Positions 1-9,362 of a stretch of DNA of 64,000 nucleotides are shown here, piece by piece. The notes beneath the pieces were generated by a model, which worked only from the letters and a program-made list of their open reading frames with translations, did not search any database and was not told where the DNA came from. The stretch is taken from contig NZ_LXUF01000011.1 in assembly GCF_001648895.1 (NCBI RefSeq), positions 496,001-560,000 on the forward strand, in the 5' to 3' direction. The position numbers and the translations under genes were made by a program. Each line of letters opens with the position of its first letter. Position 1 is the first letter of the stretch. The DNA comes from Methylovorus sp. MM2. GTDB lineage: Bacteria; Pseudomonadota; Gammaproteobacteria; Burkholderiales; Methylophilaceae.

Positions 1-453
1 ATCTTTACGCTTCAATCGCACCAAGCTGATGAGCGCATTCTCATTACGAAATACCGAAGCCGCGATCTCTTCAACCAATGGCATGGCATCTTCGGCATTC
101 AACGCTTTACCCATGCGGACTTCAGTGAACATGGACGTCACAGCTCTTTCTGAAGCCTTGAGCAGCTTGGCAGCTTGCGCGCGTTCTTGATCTATCGGGA
201 CACGCGGTACAGCGGGTGGAGGAGGAGTATTAACTGCAGGAGATGATTCAACAGCTTGGGTAACTTCAACATCCAGACCTTTGGCTGTATCAATCACAAG
301 CTCTTCGACCTTGGAGGCCAATAGCTGTTTCAACAGCGCTTCATCTTCAAGCTTGAATGATTTACGCCAAAATGGATGGTCTATCCAGGAGCTTGATAAC
401 TCCTGAATAAACATACCGAGTCTAACCTGATGAACAGAAATACGCTTTAACAT
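1..453 (-). CDS. HD-GYP domain protein, DUF3391 N-terminal part (partial)
   Basis: Only the first 151 codons lie in the window; the gene runs off the left edge. The start (reverse complement ATG at 451-453) opens with MLKRISVHQVRLGMFIQEL, followed by a WxxHPFW motif near residue 25. This is the typical opening of the DUF3391 domain that precedes HD-GYP cyclic-di-GMP phosphodiesterase domains. A Pro-rich linker (about residues 72-80) and a helical stretch follow. The catalytic HD-GYP part, if present, lies outside, so its activity is an inference from the family. It sits 43 bp behind metK on the same strand. No convincing terminator separates the two, only a 5-bp stem at 470-484. Confidence 0.8.
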   Translation of the reverse strand, partial: MLKRISVHQVRLGMFIQELSSSWIDHPFWRKSFKLEDEALLKQLLASKVEELVIDTAKGLDVEVTQAVESSPAVNTPPPPAVPRVPIDQERAQAAKLLKASERAVTSMFTEVRMGKALNAEDAMPLVEEIAASVFRNENALISLVRLKRKD

Positions 454-496
454 ATTGCCTGTAGCTATGCTGGTAACTCACCAGCGAGAATGACAT

Positions 497-1654
497 CTAA
501 ATAGCGTCTTTTAAAGCTACGGCTTTATCGGTTGCTTCCCAAGTGAATTCTGGTTCATCTCGTCCGAAATGTCCATAGGCCGCCGTTTTTGTGTAGATCG
601 GACGCAACAGATCAAGCATTTTCACGATACCTTTAGGACGTAGATCAAAATGATCCAATACCAATTGGGTAAGCACTTCGTTTGAAACCTTGCCCGTACC
701 GTATGTTTCGACCATCACGCTGGTTGGACGAGCCACGCCAATCGCATAAGAGACTTGTACCAAGCAACGTGAAGCCAAACCAGCAGCTACAATATTTTTA
801 GCAACATAGCGTCCAGCATAAGCGGCGGAGCGATCCACCTTGGAGGGATCCTTACCAGAGAATGCACCACCACCATGTGGCGCTGCGCCGCCATAGGTAT
901 CGACAATAATCTTACGGCCAGTCAGGCCACAATCACCTTGAGGACCACCGATCACGAAACGACCAGTAGGATTCACCAGATACTTGATGTCTCCTTTGAT
1001 CAGTTCTTTAGGCAATATCGGTTTGATGATCTCTTCAATCACAGCCTCACGAATCGCTTCAAGACTCATTTCAGGTGCATGCTGTGTCGAGATTAAGACC
1101 GTATCAATCGCACTTGGCTTGCCATCCACATACTTGATCGTTACCTGGCTTTTTGCATCCGGGCGCAACCAAGGCAAACGACCATCTTTACGCAACTGGG
1201 ATTGACGCTCCATCAAACGATGTGACATCCAGATTGGCAAAGGCATCAATTGCGGTGTTTCATCACATGCATAGCCAAACATCAGACCCTGGTCACCCGC
1301 ACCCTGATCCAAAGGATCATCATCCGCGTTATCTACACCTTGCGCGATATCAGGTGATTGTTTGTCATACGCAACTAAAACAGCACAACCCTTGTAATCG
1401 ATACCATACTCAGTATTGTCATAGCCGATGCGCTTGATTGTGTCACGCGCCACTTTGATGTAATCGACGTTAGCTGTTGTAGTAATCTCGCCTGCTAATA
1501 CCACTAGCCCTGTATTTGCCAGCGTCTCCGCAGCAACACGTGCAGTAGGATCTTGCTCAAGGATGGCATCTAGGATGCTATCTGAAACTTGGTCAGCGAG
1601 TTTATCGGGGTGGCCTTCTGAAACAGATTCAGAGGTAAATAGATACTCATTCAT
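497..1654 (-). CDS. metK: S-adenosylmethionine synthetase
   Basis: MetK makes S-adenosylmethionine from methionine and ATP in the cytoplasm, the methyl donor for the cell. The protein opens [18 protein letters not shown] and carries the GHPDK motif, the ATP-binding [12 protein letters not shown] motif and the phosphate-binding segment [19 protein letters not shown]. From the ATG at 1652-1654 the product is 385 residues, close to the usual 384. The reading frame stays open further upstream to 1963, but that part has no family similarity and covers the divergent lpxL gene, so I reject the longer start. The 73-bp gap to lpxL must hold both promoters. I see no SAM riboswitch there. Confidence 0.97.
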   Translation of the reverse strand: MNEYLFTSESVSEGHPDKLADQVSDSILDAILEQDPTARVAAETLANTGLVVLAGEITTTANVDYIKVARDTIKRIGYDNTEYGIDYKGCAVLVAYDKQSPDIAQGVDNADDDPLDQGAGDQGLMFGYACDETPQLMPLPIWMSHRLMERQSQLRKDGRLPWLRPDAKSQVTIKYVDGKPSAIDTVLISTQHAPEMSLEAIREAVIEEIIKPILPKELIKGDIKYLVNPTGRFVIGGPQGDCGLTGRKIIVDTYGGAAPHGGGAFSGKDPSKVDRSAAYAGRYVAKNIVAAGLASRCLVQVSYAIGVARPTSVMVETYGTGKVSNEVLTQLVLDHFDLRPKGIVKMLDLLRPIYTKTAAYGHFGRDEPEFTWEATDKAVALKDAI

Positions 1655-1727
1655 GAAGTTTAGTAATCGATAAATTAATGAAAAGATTGCTAGAATAACA
1701 AATCTACAAGCTTTCAAAAAGTAATTC

Positions 1728-2549
1728 ATGCTCAAGGTGTTTTTTCTTAGTCTTGCCCGCCTACCACTTCCCTTAATACATGTAATGGGCATCCTAATCG
1801 GATGGCTAATGTACTTAAGTGACAATAAGTTCGCGCGGCGTATACGCAAGAACCTTCTCACCGTACGCATAAGCAACTCTGAAAAAGAATATAAGAAGCT
1901 AATTCGCCAAAATGTTCGCGAGACAGGCAAAGCCATACTCGAGACGTTTGCGATCTGGTTCAAATCAGAAGCTTCAGTGCTTAAATGGATAAAGGCGTGT
2001 GATGGATGGGAGCATGTCGACAGTGCATTGACAAAGGGGAAGGGTGTTATCTTTTTGACACCTCACCTTGGATGCTATGAAATCACAGCGCGCTATTATG
2101 CAGCACGCCACCCAATTACCGTACTTTTCAGGCCACCCCGTCAAAAATGGTTGGCTCCGCTCGTGGATGAAGGTCGTAATCGCGGCCAGATCACAATGGC
2201 ACCTACGACGCTGAAAGGTGTTCGTAGTCTGCTTAAAGCATTAAAACTTGGTCAGGCAATCGGCATATTGCCCGACCAAGTACCTGAAGAAAACGAAGGT
2301 GTTTGGGCTAATTTTTTTAATACACCTGCATACACTATGACATTGGTCAGTAAACTTGCCGAATCCACAAACGCAACAGTATTGGTTGCATTTGGCGAGC
2401 GTCTGTCATGGGGGCGCGGGTATGTCATACATATTGAGCCTCTAAATGCAGAAGCAACGCCACAAAACATTAATGATGCGACTGAGCGATTGGTAAGAAA
2501 GAAGCCTGAACAATACCTTTGGAGTTATAGCCGATTTAAAAAACCATAA
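1728..2549 (+). CDS. lpxL: Lipid A biosynthesis acyltransferase, LpxL/HtrB family
   Basis: Inner-membrane acyltransferase that adds a secondary acyl chain to Kdo2-lipid A (known role of the family). An N-terminal hydrophobic segment (about residues 3-30) would anchor it. The catalytic H-X4-E motif is visible as H113-LGCY-E118. Later landmarks are FRPPRQKWL and GILPDQVP, as in LpxL/LpxM proteins. At 273 residues it is somewhat shorter than the usual 290-310. It is divergent from metK and 86 bp ahead of dapF. Which acyl chain and position it uses cannot be told from sequence alone; LpxL and LpxM are hard to separate, so the symbol is a family-level choice. Confidence 0.8.
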   Translation: MLKVFFLSLARLPLPLIHVMGILIGWLMYLSDNKFARRIRKNLLTVRISNSEKEYKKLIRQNVRETGKAILETFAIWFKSEASVLKWIKACDGWEHVDSALTKGKGVIFLTPHLGCYEITARYYAARHPITVLFRPPRQKWLAPLVDEGRNRGQITMAPTTLKGVRSLLKALKLGQAIGILPDQVPEENEGVWANFFNTPAYTMTLVSKLAESTNATVLVAFGERLSWGRGYVIHIEPLNAEATPQNINDATERLVRKKPEQYLWSYSRFKKP

Positions 2550-2635
2550 TGTTGGAATAAGGGCATCAATCCCCATATCACTGCTTTATGCCTAGATATT
2601 CTACAATTCAGCATCCACAAAAATAGCATAAACTC

Positions 2636-3481
2636 ATGAAGATAAAATTCACAAAAATGCACGGAATTGGCAATGACTTTGTTGTGATCGATGCATATAG
2701 TCAGCCAGTAAAAATAGATGGCGCAAAAATCAAATCGATTGCTGACCGTCATTTTGGTATTGGATTTGACCAATTACTTCTGGTTGAACGCTCACAATTG
2801 CCAAATGTAGATTTTCGCTATCGCATATTCAATGCAGATGGCGGAGAAGTCGAGCAATGTGGCAATGGCGCACGCTGCTTTGTTCGCTTCGTACACGACA
2901 AAGGTTTAACGCAAAAGGATGATATTCAGGTGGAAACGGCTGGCGGCCTCATTTCCTTAAAACTGGAAGACAATGGCCAAGTCACGGTCAATATGGGCGC
3001 TCCGCACTTTGCCTTGCAAGATATCCCTTTCACGGCAGAAAAGCTCGCACTCACTTATACCCTAGACGTCAATGGTTTTGCCACAACGATCTCGGCACTC
3101 TCTATGGGCAATCCCCATGCGATCCAGATAGTTCAAGATACCGAAGCAGCACCGGTAGAGATACATGGCCCGATCATTGAGTCACATCCGCGTTTTCCAC
3201 AACGGGTTAACGCAGGATTCATGCAAATCAATGACACGCACCATATTAAGCTGCGCGTTTATGAACGTGGCAGTGGCGAAACTCTTGCCTGCGGCACAGG
3301 TGCATGTGCTGCCGTAGTATCCGGGATAAGGCTTGGGCATTTACAATCCCCGGTGAAGGTTTCGATGCACGGTGGTGATCTCTCTATTCGTTGGGATGGC
3401 GACGGCACACCAGTATGGATGACGGGCCCAGCCGAGACCGTATTTGAAGGCGAACTAGAATTAAGTGATACAGAAGCTTAA
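2636..3481 (+). CDS. dapF: Diaminopimelate epimerase
   Basis: Interconverts LL- and meso-diaminopimelate for lysine and peptidoglycan synthesis, without cofactor. The two catalytic cysteines are visible: C75 in [15 protein letters not shown] and C219 in [13 protein letters not shown]. The N-terminal [19 protein letters not shown] is characteristic. Length 281 is near the family norm (about 275). It is followed after 65 bp by a DUF484 gene and xerC, the dapF-DUF484-xerC order also known from enterobacteria and pseudomonads, so the three probably form one transcript. Confidence 0.97.
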   Translation: MKIKFTKMHGIGNDFVVIDAYSQPVKIDGAKIKSIADRHFGIGFDQLLLVERSQLPNVDFRYRIFNADGGEVEQCGNGARCFVRFVHDKGLTQKDDIQVETAGGLISLKLEDNGQVTVNMGAPHFALQDIPFTAEKLALTYTLDVNGFATTISALSMGNPHAIQIVQDTEAAPVEIHGPIIESHPRFPQRVNAGFMQINDTHHIKLRVYERGSGETLACGTGACAAVVSGIRLGHLQSPVKVSMHGGDLSIRWDGDGTPVWMTGPAETVFEGELELSDTEA

Positions 3482-3546
3482 ATCTATAGCTTACAATCTA
3501 CGCTGCCAATACGTTATGCTGTATGAATATTCAGTAAGGAATCTAC

Positions 3547-4221
3547 ATGGAACCAATCAACCCGCTGTCAGAAGAACAAGTCACCGCATTCTTAAGGGCA
3601 AATCCTAAATTCTTTGAGCGCCATGCAGAGCTGCTAGTTGATATGTATCTGCCTAGCACGCATGGTGTCGGCACGGTTTCTCTAGCAGAAAGACAACAAC
3701 TGGCTCAACGTGACAAGATACGCGTACTTGAAGCCAAAATGGCCGAATTTCTGCGATATGGCGAAGAAAATGATGCCATTAGCGACAAAGTGCATCGATT
3801 GAGTCTGGGGCTACTTGCTGCGCAAAATTTTGATATTCTGGTACAACTCCTTGTGCACACGCTACAAGAAGACTTTCAAGTTCCGCATGTGGGTTTAAGG
3901 CTTTGGGCTACACCACAAAATGAAGCGATTAATACACACCCAGTCTTTGCTCCGGTAGATGCGGAGCTAACTAGCTGGACTGATGGCTTGGTCACGCCTT
4001 ATTGCGGAAGCCGCCCAGGCTTGGAGCTGGATAGCTGGTTTGGTGAGCATGCTGCACCAACATCATTTGCATTGATTGCGTTACGTACTGACAAAGTATT
4101 TGGATTGCTCGCGATGGCATCTGAAGATGAAAAACGCTTCTACCCTGAGATGGGTATGCTTTACCTGAAACGCATCGGTGAACTCGTCAGTGCCTCACTT
4201 TTGCGTTACATCGATAATTAA
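3547..4221 (+). CDS. DUF484 family protein (GAF-like)
   Basis: A 224-residue protein of the DUF484 family; its function is not established. The N-terminus (LSEEQVTAFLRANPKFFERHAELL) matches the family's helical entry, a short coiled region follows (about 45-80), and the C-terminal half looks GAF-like. The gene lies between dapF and xerC, the position it has in many proteobacteria, and ends 13 bp before the xerC start. The conserved neighbourhood suggests a link to XerC or cell division, but that is inference only. Confidence 0.85.
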   Translation: MEPINPLSEEQVTAFLRANPKFFERHAELLVDMYLPSTHGVGTVSLAERQQLAQRDKIRVLEAKMAEFLRYGEENDAISDKVHRLSLGLLAAQNFDILVQLLVHTLQEDFQVPHVGLRLWATPQNEAINTHPVFAPVDAELTSWTDGLVTPYCGSRPGLELDSWFGEHAAPTSFALIALRTDKVFGLLAMASEDEKRFYPEMGMLYLKRIGELVSASLLRYIDN

Positions 4222-4234
4222 GCCCTCACCTTAA

Positions 4235-5122
4235 GTGGCTACCGATCTATTAGTTAGCTATCTCGATTACATCGCCTATGAACGTAGGCTCAGCAACCTT
4301 ACGCGTGAGAACTATGAGCGTGATATTAAATCACTACTCAAGCTTAGCGAAGGGCAAACGCTGGATGCAATAAAGCCGCAGCATATCAGGCGATTCGTGG
4401 CAGCCATGCATGGCAAGGGCTTAAGCAGTAAAAGTATCGCCAGAGCACTCTCCTCATGGCGGGGATTTTTTCATTTTCTCACCCTACGGCACAACTTTAG
4501 CAGCAACCCCTGCATCGGCATGAAAGCCCCTAAGGCCGCAAAAACGTTGCCCCAAGCTTTATCCATCGAACAAGCGGTCAAACTTGTAAGCATCAATGAG
4601 AATAGTTTACTTGGTGTACGCGATCATGCGATTCTTGAACTATTCTATTCGTCAGGCCTACGACTAGCCGAACTGGTTGGCCTTGATATAGAAGCACTGA
4701 ACTTTGGTGAGGGCATCGCCACTGTCACAGGCAAAGGCCAGAAGACGCGTATTGTTCCTATGGGAACCCATGCCATGAATGCAATAAAAAAATGGCTGGA
4801 AATGCGCGCGCAAATCAAGCTAGATGAGACTGACCCATCAGCACTATTCATTACACAACAAGGCAAACGCATCACCCCTCGCGCAATACAATATCGAATC
4901 AAGCAATGGGCGATCAAACGAGACATCAATAGCGATGTGCACCCACATATGCTGCGTCATAGCTTTGCCACACATGTATTACAATCCAGCGGCGATTTAC
5001 GTGCAGTACAGGAAATGTTAGGGCACGCCAACATCAGCACCACGCAAGTGTATACACACCTCGATTTTCAGCACTTGGCAAAAGTGTATGATTCGGCCCA
5101 CCCTAGGGCTCGAAAAAAATAA
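4235..5122 (+). CDS. xerC: Tyrosine recombinase XerC
   Basis: Site-specific tyrosine recombinase that with XerD resolves chromosome dimers at dif (family role). Domain order is an N-terminal SAM-like DNA-binding domain (about 5-90) and a catalytic domain (about 105-285). Catalytic residues are all present: R143 (SGLRLAEL), H238 and R241 (HPHMLRHSFATH), H264 (LGHANISTTQVYTHL) and the nucleophile Y273. It starts with GTG at 4235. Length 295 is typical of XerC. The dapF-DUF484-xerC context favours XerC over a phage integrase; no xerD or dif site is seen here. Confidence 0.93.
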   Translation: MATDLLVSYLDYIAYERRLSNLTRENYERDIKSLLKLSEGQTLDAIKPQHIRRFVAAMHGKGLSSKSIARALSSWRGFFHFLTLRHNFSSNPCIGMKAPKAAKTLPQALSIEQAVKLVSINENSLLGVRDHAILELFYSSGLRLAELVGLDIEALNFGEGIATVTGKGQKTRIVPMGTHAMNAIKKWLEMRAQIKLDETDPSALFITQQGKRITPRAIQYRIKQWAIKRDINSDVHPHMLRHSFATHVLQSSGDLRAVQEMLGHANISTTQVYTHLDFQHLAKVYDSAHPRARKK

Positions 5123-5172
5123 TCTTTGCCAGCGATTTTCACTAGAAAATAAGCTATTTCAAAACATCAAAA

Positions 5173-5191
5173 TAGTAATGATTCTCACTAC
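5173..5191. promoter_or_regulatory. Candidate Fur box upstream of sodB
   Basis: The sequence AGTAATGATTCTCACTACT resembles the Fur operator core AATGATTCTCATT common in betaproteobacteria and matches about 12 of 19 positions of the enterobacterial consensus by eye. It lies about 90 bp before sodB. Iron control of an iron-type superoxide dismutase is plausible; the direction of control is not visible. Confidence 0.5.
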
Positions 5192-5283
5192 TAAAGAATT
5201 TTTAGTGCTGTGGCAAAATGGATAAATTCAGCAGCAAAACATATCCAGACCCACATATCTAAAAATTTTAAGGAGAAACATTC

Positions 5284-5868
5284 ATGGAACATTTATTACC
5301 TCCCTTGCCTTATGAGAAAACTGCTCTGGTACCACATATCTCAGAAGAGACGTTCGATTATCACTACAGCAAACATCACCAGACCTACGTGACTAACCTG
5401 AACAATCTGATCAAAGGCACAGAATTTGAAGATAGCAGCCTTGAAGACATCATCAAGAAATCTTCTGGCGGCATCTACAATAATTCAGCACAGGTATGGA
5501 ACCACACATTCTTCTGGAAAAGCATGAAACCAAATGGTGGTGGTGAGCCAACTGGCGCTTTAGCTGATGCGATCAAAGCAAAATGGGGTTCTTTCGAAGA
5601 CTTCAAAAAGGCATTCCAAGCTTCAGCGGTAGGTAATTTTGGCTCTGGCTGGACATGGTTAGTGAAAAAGTCTGACGGCAGCGTGGATATCGTGAATATG
5701 GGTCCAGCAGGCACACCATTAACGACTGCGGACAAAGCATTGATCACGATCGATGTATGGGAGCATGCTTACTATATCGATTACCGTAATGCACGCCCAA
5801 AGTTCGTTGAGACATTCTTGGCGTCACTGGCTAACTGGGATTTTGCAGAAGCGAATTTCAAAGCTTAA
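5284..5868 (+). CDS. sodB: Superoxide dismutase, iron type
   Basis: Dismutates superoxide in the cytoplasm. Metal ligands by alignment to Fe-SOD are H27, H75 (VWNHTFFW), D158 and H162 ([11 protein letters not shown]). Q71 in the NNSAQVWNH motif is the residue typical of iron-type rather than manganese-type enzymes. It is 194 residues, the usual length, with a good ribosome site (AAGGAG) 8 bp before ATG. It is monocistronic: a candidate Fur box upstream and a hairpin-T terminator downstream. No signal peptide. Confidence 0.96.
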   Translation: MEHLLPPLPYEKTALVPHISEETFDYHYSKHHQTYVTNLNNLIKGTEFEDSSLEDIIKKSSGGIYNNSAQVWNHTFFWKSMKPNGGGEPTGALADAIKAKWGSFEDFKKAFQASAVGNFGSGWTWLVKKSDGSVDIVNMGPAGTPLTTADKALITIDVWEHAYYIDYRNARPKFVETFLASLANWDFAEANFKA

Positions 5869-5892
5869 ATTTCAACAAGTTTGAGCTCTAAC

Positions 5893-5921
5893 AATGGTCG
5901 CTAATGCGGCCATTTTTATTT
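5893..5921 (+). terminator. Rho-independent terminator after sodB
   Basis: AATGGTCGC - TAAT - GCGGCCATT forms a 9-bp stem with one G-U pair, followed by a T-rich run (TTTATTTT). It lies 25 bp after the sodB stop. Confidence 0.75.
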
Positions 5922-5938
5922 TCTGCTCATAATCTGCT

Positions 5939-5952
5939 ATAGTTGCAACTAT
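5939..5952. promoter_or_regulatory. Perfect 14-bp palindrome overlapping a start codon; possible metal-regulator site and -10 box
   Basis: ATAGTTGCAACTAT is a perfect inverted repeat whose last two bases are the first two of the ATG at 5951. The overlapping TATAGT at 5938-5943 would serve as a -10 box, placing transcription start near the ATG. No Shine-Dalgarno sequence precedes the start. A repressor here (for example Zur, given the ZnuD-like receptor downstream) is inference; the sequence does not closely match the enterobacterial Zur consensus. Confidence 0.4.
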
Positions 5953-6289
5953 GTTGCGTAAACTGTTTCTTAGCATCTCACTTGCCCTTCTGCTTGCCAT
6001 CGGCCAGCAGGGCGCGCTCGTGCATGAGATATCTCACTATGCAGACATAGGCGATTCAACATCTAGCTTAAAACTTGGCCTGTCCTCATCTCACCCTGAC
6101 AAGGCACCGCACTCACCGCTATGTGACAAATGTCTTGGCTATGGCGAGCTTGCACATACGCTCACCATTACCTACGTTTTACCTCCTATCGTAAAAACAG
6201 GTTTCACAACCGCTTTTTACACCAGCAAGAATCACGACAGTCGTCGCCTATCACCCTACTCCGCTCGCGCTCCGCCAAAGCTCGCATAA
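5951..6289 (+). CDS. Small exported DUF2946-like protein preceding a TonB receptor
   Basis: A 112-residue protein with a clear signal peptide or membrane anchor (residues 5-22, LFLSISLALLLAIGQQGALV). It has His/Cys-rich elements: VHEISHYAD, SSHPDKAPHSP and the CDKC pair. The tail (YSARAPPKLA) resembles the arginine/proline ends of DUF2946-type proteins, which are often encoded beside TonB-dependent metal receptors. The function is unknown; metal binding in the periplasm is an inference from the His/Cys pattern and from the receptor gene 63 bp downstream. The start has no ribosome site and may be leaderless. Confidence 0.65.
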   Translation: MLRKLFLSISLALLLAIGQQGALVHEISHYADIGDSTSSLKLGLSSSHPDKAPHSPLCDKCLGYGELAHTLTITYVLPPIVKTGFTTAFYTSKNHDSRRLSPYSARAPPKLA

Positions 6290-6352
6290 CGTTTAAAAAT
6301 TAACCAGCGCATTTGCGCGCTGATGTGATTGATTTGTTATGCGAGGATTAAG

Positions 6353-8461
6353 ATGATTCAACATCTACGCTTGGCGCAGCCGTTCATCGGCGCGCAAAAA
6401 AATATTTACATGGTCGTAGCGATCGCTTTAAGCAGCCCGCTATTGATGTCGATCGATGCAATCGCAGACGACAAAACGGATAAAACGCCTATTGAACTTG
6501 CTCCAGTAGCAGTGACGGCAAACCCATTGGGGGTGGGCTCAGATGAGCTAGTAACCCCTGTGTCTGTACTTAATGGACGTGAGCTTTCATTACAACGCGA
6601 AAGCACGCTGGGAGAGACACTGCAATCGATTCCCGGGGTCAGCTCTACCTATTTTGGCCCTAATGCGTCACGCCCCGTCATCCGCGGTCTCGATGGTGAC
6701 CGCATTCGTATCATGCAAAATGGCGTGGGTATTCTGGATGCATCTGCCTTAAGTCCAGACCATGCCGTAGCACTTGACCCATTAGTGATCGAACAGATCG
6801 ATGTAGTTCGCGGACCTGCCACCTTACTCTATGGTGGCAGTGCAGTCGGTGGAGTCGTGAATGCGATTGACCATCGGATTCCTAAAGAAGCATTGAATGG
6901 CGTCACAGGTCGTAGCGAAGTGAGATACGGCGGCGCGGATAACGAGAAGAGTGGCGCCGCGGTTGTTGATGCTGGCAATGGACTGATTACTATCCATGCA
7001 GACGCTTACAAGCGCGATACGGATGATCTCAATATTCCCGGTTATGCGGTTTCCAAACGCAAAAGTGAGGCGGATGGCACACCTCGGGAAAATAAAGACA
7101 AACTGGTCAATAGCTCAGCCGAAAGCGATGGTGGTGCATTGGGCGCGTCTCTGGCATTCGAGAAAGGTTACGCAGGATTCTCCTACTCTACATTCAATAG
7201 CAACTATGGAACGGTTGCCGAACCCGGGGTTAGAATCGACATGAATAGCGACCGCTGGGATTTCGCGTCAGAATTCAAAGATCTGGGAGAGATCATCAAC
7301 CGTGTAAAAATACGTTTAGCACATACGGACTATCAACATCAGGAAATTGAAGATGGCGAGGTAGGCACCACGTTCAAGAATCGCGGCATAGAAGGTACAT
7401 TAGAAGCTGGTCATGGCAATATCGGCAAGATGAATGGCGTTGTTGGCGTACAAATCCAGAACAGCCAATTCGAGGCATTGGGTGAAGAGGCTTTTATTCC
7501 CAGAAGCAACACCAAGACTAAAGCGTTATATGTCTATGAGGAGCTGCCATTAGATGCGTTAAAACTATCGGCGGGTGGTCGTTTTGAGCATGCCAAGATA
7601 GGTTCGGCAGGGGGCGGCCCGGATGATCCGCTTGTCCCCGGCGTGCCTAGATTCGGCGATGCACAGTCCAGAAGCTTCAATCCATTCAGCTACTCTGCAG
7701 GCGCGTTATATGCCTTGGATCAGAATTGGAGTGTAGCAAGCAACCTCTCCCACACAGAACGTGCGCCTACTTATAACGAGCTATACAGCTATGGTGCCCA
7801 TATCGCGACAGCGCAATATGAACTGGGCAATACCGCGCTAAATAAAGAACGGTCAAATGGCGTAGATGCCCAATTGCGCTGGAAGTCAGGCCATCATTCT
7901 TTCAACGTATCGACTTACTACACACGCTTCAGCAATTTTATCGGCTTGGTCAATACAGGCAATATGAGGGATGAAGATGGCCTGCTTGATCCAACTGGAG
8001 AGTTAACTGAGGCAGCTATTCAATCGGTCCCAGCCGTATTCAAAGGTGTTGAAGGCGAAGGCAAGTTCCGCATCTATGAAGGCCAAGGCGATATCGACCT
8101 CCGTCTGCGCGGCGATTACGTAAAAGCCACTAATAGCGATACGAATGAACGTTTACCGCGCATATCGCCATTGCGTTTGGGCTTTGGTCTCGATTACAAG
8201 CTCGACAAATTTGGCTCTAGGGTAGATGTTCTGCATGCGTTCAAGCAGGATCGTACTGCCGATAATGAGCTGGCAACGGATGGTTATACCTTAGTCAATG
8301 CAACCTTGACGTATCGCTGGCCGACAGCTTTTCATCTGGAGGCTTTTGCCAAGGCAAAGAACCTGCTCGATCAAGAGATACGCGAGCATAGCTCCTTCCT
8401 GAAAGACATATCCCCCATGGGCGGACGTTCTCTACTGGTCGGTTTACGCGGAGAGTTCTAG
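6353..8461 (+). CDS. TonB-dependent outer-membrane receptor, ZnuD-like
   Basis: Outer-membrane active transporter of about 702 residues. It has an N-terminal signal region (with hydrophobic VVAIALSSPLLMSIDAIA), a TonB-box-like ELAPVAVTA, a plug domain (SIPGVSSTYFGPNASRPVIRG, DVVRGPATLLYGGSAVGG) and a 22-strand-type barrel ending in aromatic-x-F (RGEF). The plug wording is that of the ZnuD/zinc-receptor branch, so zinc is the first guess and copper or another metal the alternative. I chose the ATG at 6353 (GAGG upstream) over the TTG at 6329. It is probably co-expressed with the small metal-type protein before it. Confidence 0.75.
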   Translation: MIQHLRLAQPFIGAQKNIYMVVAIALSSPLLMSIDAIADDKTDKTPIELAPVAVTANPLGVGSDELVTPVSVLNGRELSLQRESTLGETLQSIPGVSSTYFGPNASRPVIRGLDGDRIRIMQNGVGILDASALSPDHAVALDPLVIEQIDVVRGPATLLYGGSAVGGVVNAIDHRIPKEALNGVTGRSEVRYGGADNEKSGAAVVDAGNGLITIHADAYKRDTDDLNIPGYAVSKRKSEADGTPRENKDKLVNSSAESDGGALGASLAFEKGYAGFSYSTFNSNYGTVAEPGVRIDMNSDRWDFASEFKDLGEIINRVKIRLAHTDYQHQEIEDGEVGTTFKNRGIEGTLEAGHGNIGKMNGVVGVQIQNSQFEALGEEAFIPRSNTKTKALYVYEELPLDALKLSAGGRFEHAKIGSAGGGPDDPLVPGVPRFGDAQSRSFNPFSYSAGALYALDQNWSVASNLSHTERAPTYNELYSYGAHIATAQYELGNTALNKERSNGVDAQLRWKSGHHSFNVSTYYTRFSNFIGLVNTGNMRDEDGLLDPTGELTEAAIQSVPAVFKGVEGEGKFRIYEGQGDIDLRLRGDYVKATNSDTNERLPRISPLRLGFGLDYKLDKFGSRVDVLHAFKQDRTADNELATDGYTLVNATLTYRWPTAFHLEAFAKAKNLLDQEIREHSSFLKDISPMGGRSLLVGLRGEF

Positions 8462-8482
8462 GCCGCATTTCAATCGGATGAT

Positions 8483-8512
8483 GAGCGAGATAGTGGCTAT
8501 GCTATCGCGCTC
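8483..8512 (+). terminator. Hairpin after the TonB receptor gene
   Basis: GAGCGAGATAG and CTATCGCGCTC form an 11-bp stem with one mismatch and an 8-base loop, 21 bp after the stop. The downstream run is C/T-mixed rather than T-rich, so termination may be weak or Rho-aided. Confidence 0.4.
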
Positions 8513-8565
8513 ACTCTCCCCTTGCGCTATGATAAGCACCTCACAAGTTATCTCTGAAAAATATC

Positions 8566-8838
8566 ATGGCACGTACAGTTCATTGCATTAAATTAGGTAA
8601 AGACGCAGATGGTTTGGATTTTCCTCCCTATCCTGGCGAATTAGGTAAACGTATCTACGAGAGCGTCTCAAAAGAGGCTTGGGCAGGCTGGATCAAGCAA
8701 CAGACTATGCTGGTGAACGAGAACCGGTTAAGTCTGGCTGACCCACAAGCACGCAAATACTTAGCCGATCAAACCGAGGCCTATTTCTTTGGCAATGGCG
8801 CTGACACAGCTTTAGGATATGTACCACCTAAACTATAG
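8566..8838 (+). CDS. yggX: Fe(2+)-trafficking protein YggX
   Basis: A 90-residue cytoplasmic protein of the YggX family, linked to iron trafficking and protection of iron-sulfur clusters from oxidation. Diagnostic features are the start [11 protein letters not shown] with the conserved C7, the [11 protein letters not shown] motif and the W-Q-T-M-L core ([14 protein letters not shown]). Length matches the family (about 90). It stands alone, downstream of metal-uptake genes, with no recognisable partner such as mutY next to it. Confidence 0.93.
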   Translation: MARTVHCIKLGKDADGLDFPPYPGELGKRIYESVSKEAWAGWIKQQTMLVNENRLSLADPQARKYLADQTEAYFFGNGADTALGYVPPKL

Positions 8839-8916
8839 ATTCAGGGTTATTTCACATTGGACAATAACTACCCGCGCTTCAAAAAATTCACGACTTGGGA
8901 ATAATAGGAAATTGAC

Positions 8917-9210
8917 ATGGAATTCGCTAGAGTATCAAGCACGGGCTTTTTGATCATAATATTTGCCACACTCACCATTACAGGGTGTGCTGCAAATACC
9001 GGAATTGTAAAAATCTCAGATGACACTTACATGATTGGTAAGCAAGGAGGATGGGAGTCATCGGGGTCTGTTGTAAAGGTCGAGCTATACAAAGAAGGTA
9101 ATCAGTTTTGTTCGAATATTGGGAAGAAATTTGTTCCGTTATCTAGCCAATCTGACGACCAAGGGCTTGGAAAACATGCCACGGCTGAAATCCAGTTTAA
9201 GTGTCAGTAA
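8917..9210 (+). CDS. Small hypothetical lipoprotein
   Basis: A 97-residue protein with a lipoprotein signal: hydrophobic residues 10-23 and lipobox ITGC with Cys24. The mature part contains ISDDTYMIGKQGGW, a pattern seen in several small uncharacterised proteobacterial lipoproteins, and two further Cys residues (in QFCSNIG and at the end, FKCQ). I do not recognise a function. GGAAAT precedes the ATG as a weak ribosome site. The 150 bp after it hold the Pho box and start region of ppk. Confidence 0.7.
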   Translation: MEFARVSSTGFLIIIFATLTITGCAANTGIVKISDDTYMIGKQGGWESSGSVVKVELYKEGNQFCSNIGKKFVPLSSQSDDQGLGKHATAEIQFKCQ

Positions 9211-9317
9211 AAATTATTCAACTTTCAGGATTTTGGGAAGCTAAACTTTTGACTCGGTTACCAAACCAGCATTCGAGGGGTATTGTGCATGAACATGCGG
9301 CCTCCCAATTTAAACAT

Positions 9318-9335
9318 TAGTCATCGTTTTGTCAT
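9318..9335 (+). promoter_or_regulatory. Candidate Pho box upstream of ppk
   Basis: TAGTCAT-CGTT-TTGTCAT: two 7-base direct repeats like the PhoB half-site CTGTCAT, with the expected 4-base spacer, 27 bp before the ppk start. A TTAAAG at 9346-9351 could be the -10 box. PhoB control of ppk is known in other bacteria; here it is a sequence-based prediction. Confidence 0.6.
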
Positions 9336-9362
9336 ATTACGCAGTTAAAGTTAGGTTTTAAT

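Noticed and set aside
1655-1727. SAM riboswitch before metK
   Set aside because: The gap is only 73 bp and shows no recognisable aptamer core.
1655-1963. N-terminal extension of the metK reading frame
   Set aside because: The extension has no MetK similarity, overlaps divergent lpxL, and the start at 1654 gives the family's standard length and N-terminus.
4235-5122. Phage or element integrase
   Set aside because: Length and the dapF-DUF484-xerC neighbourhood mark it as housekeeping XerC; no att-like repeats or element genes are near.
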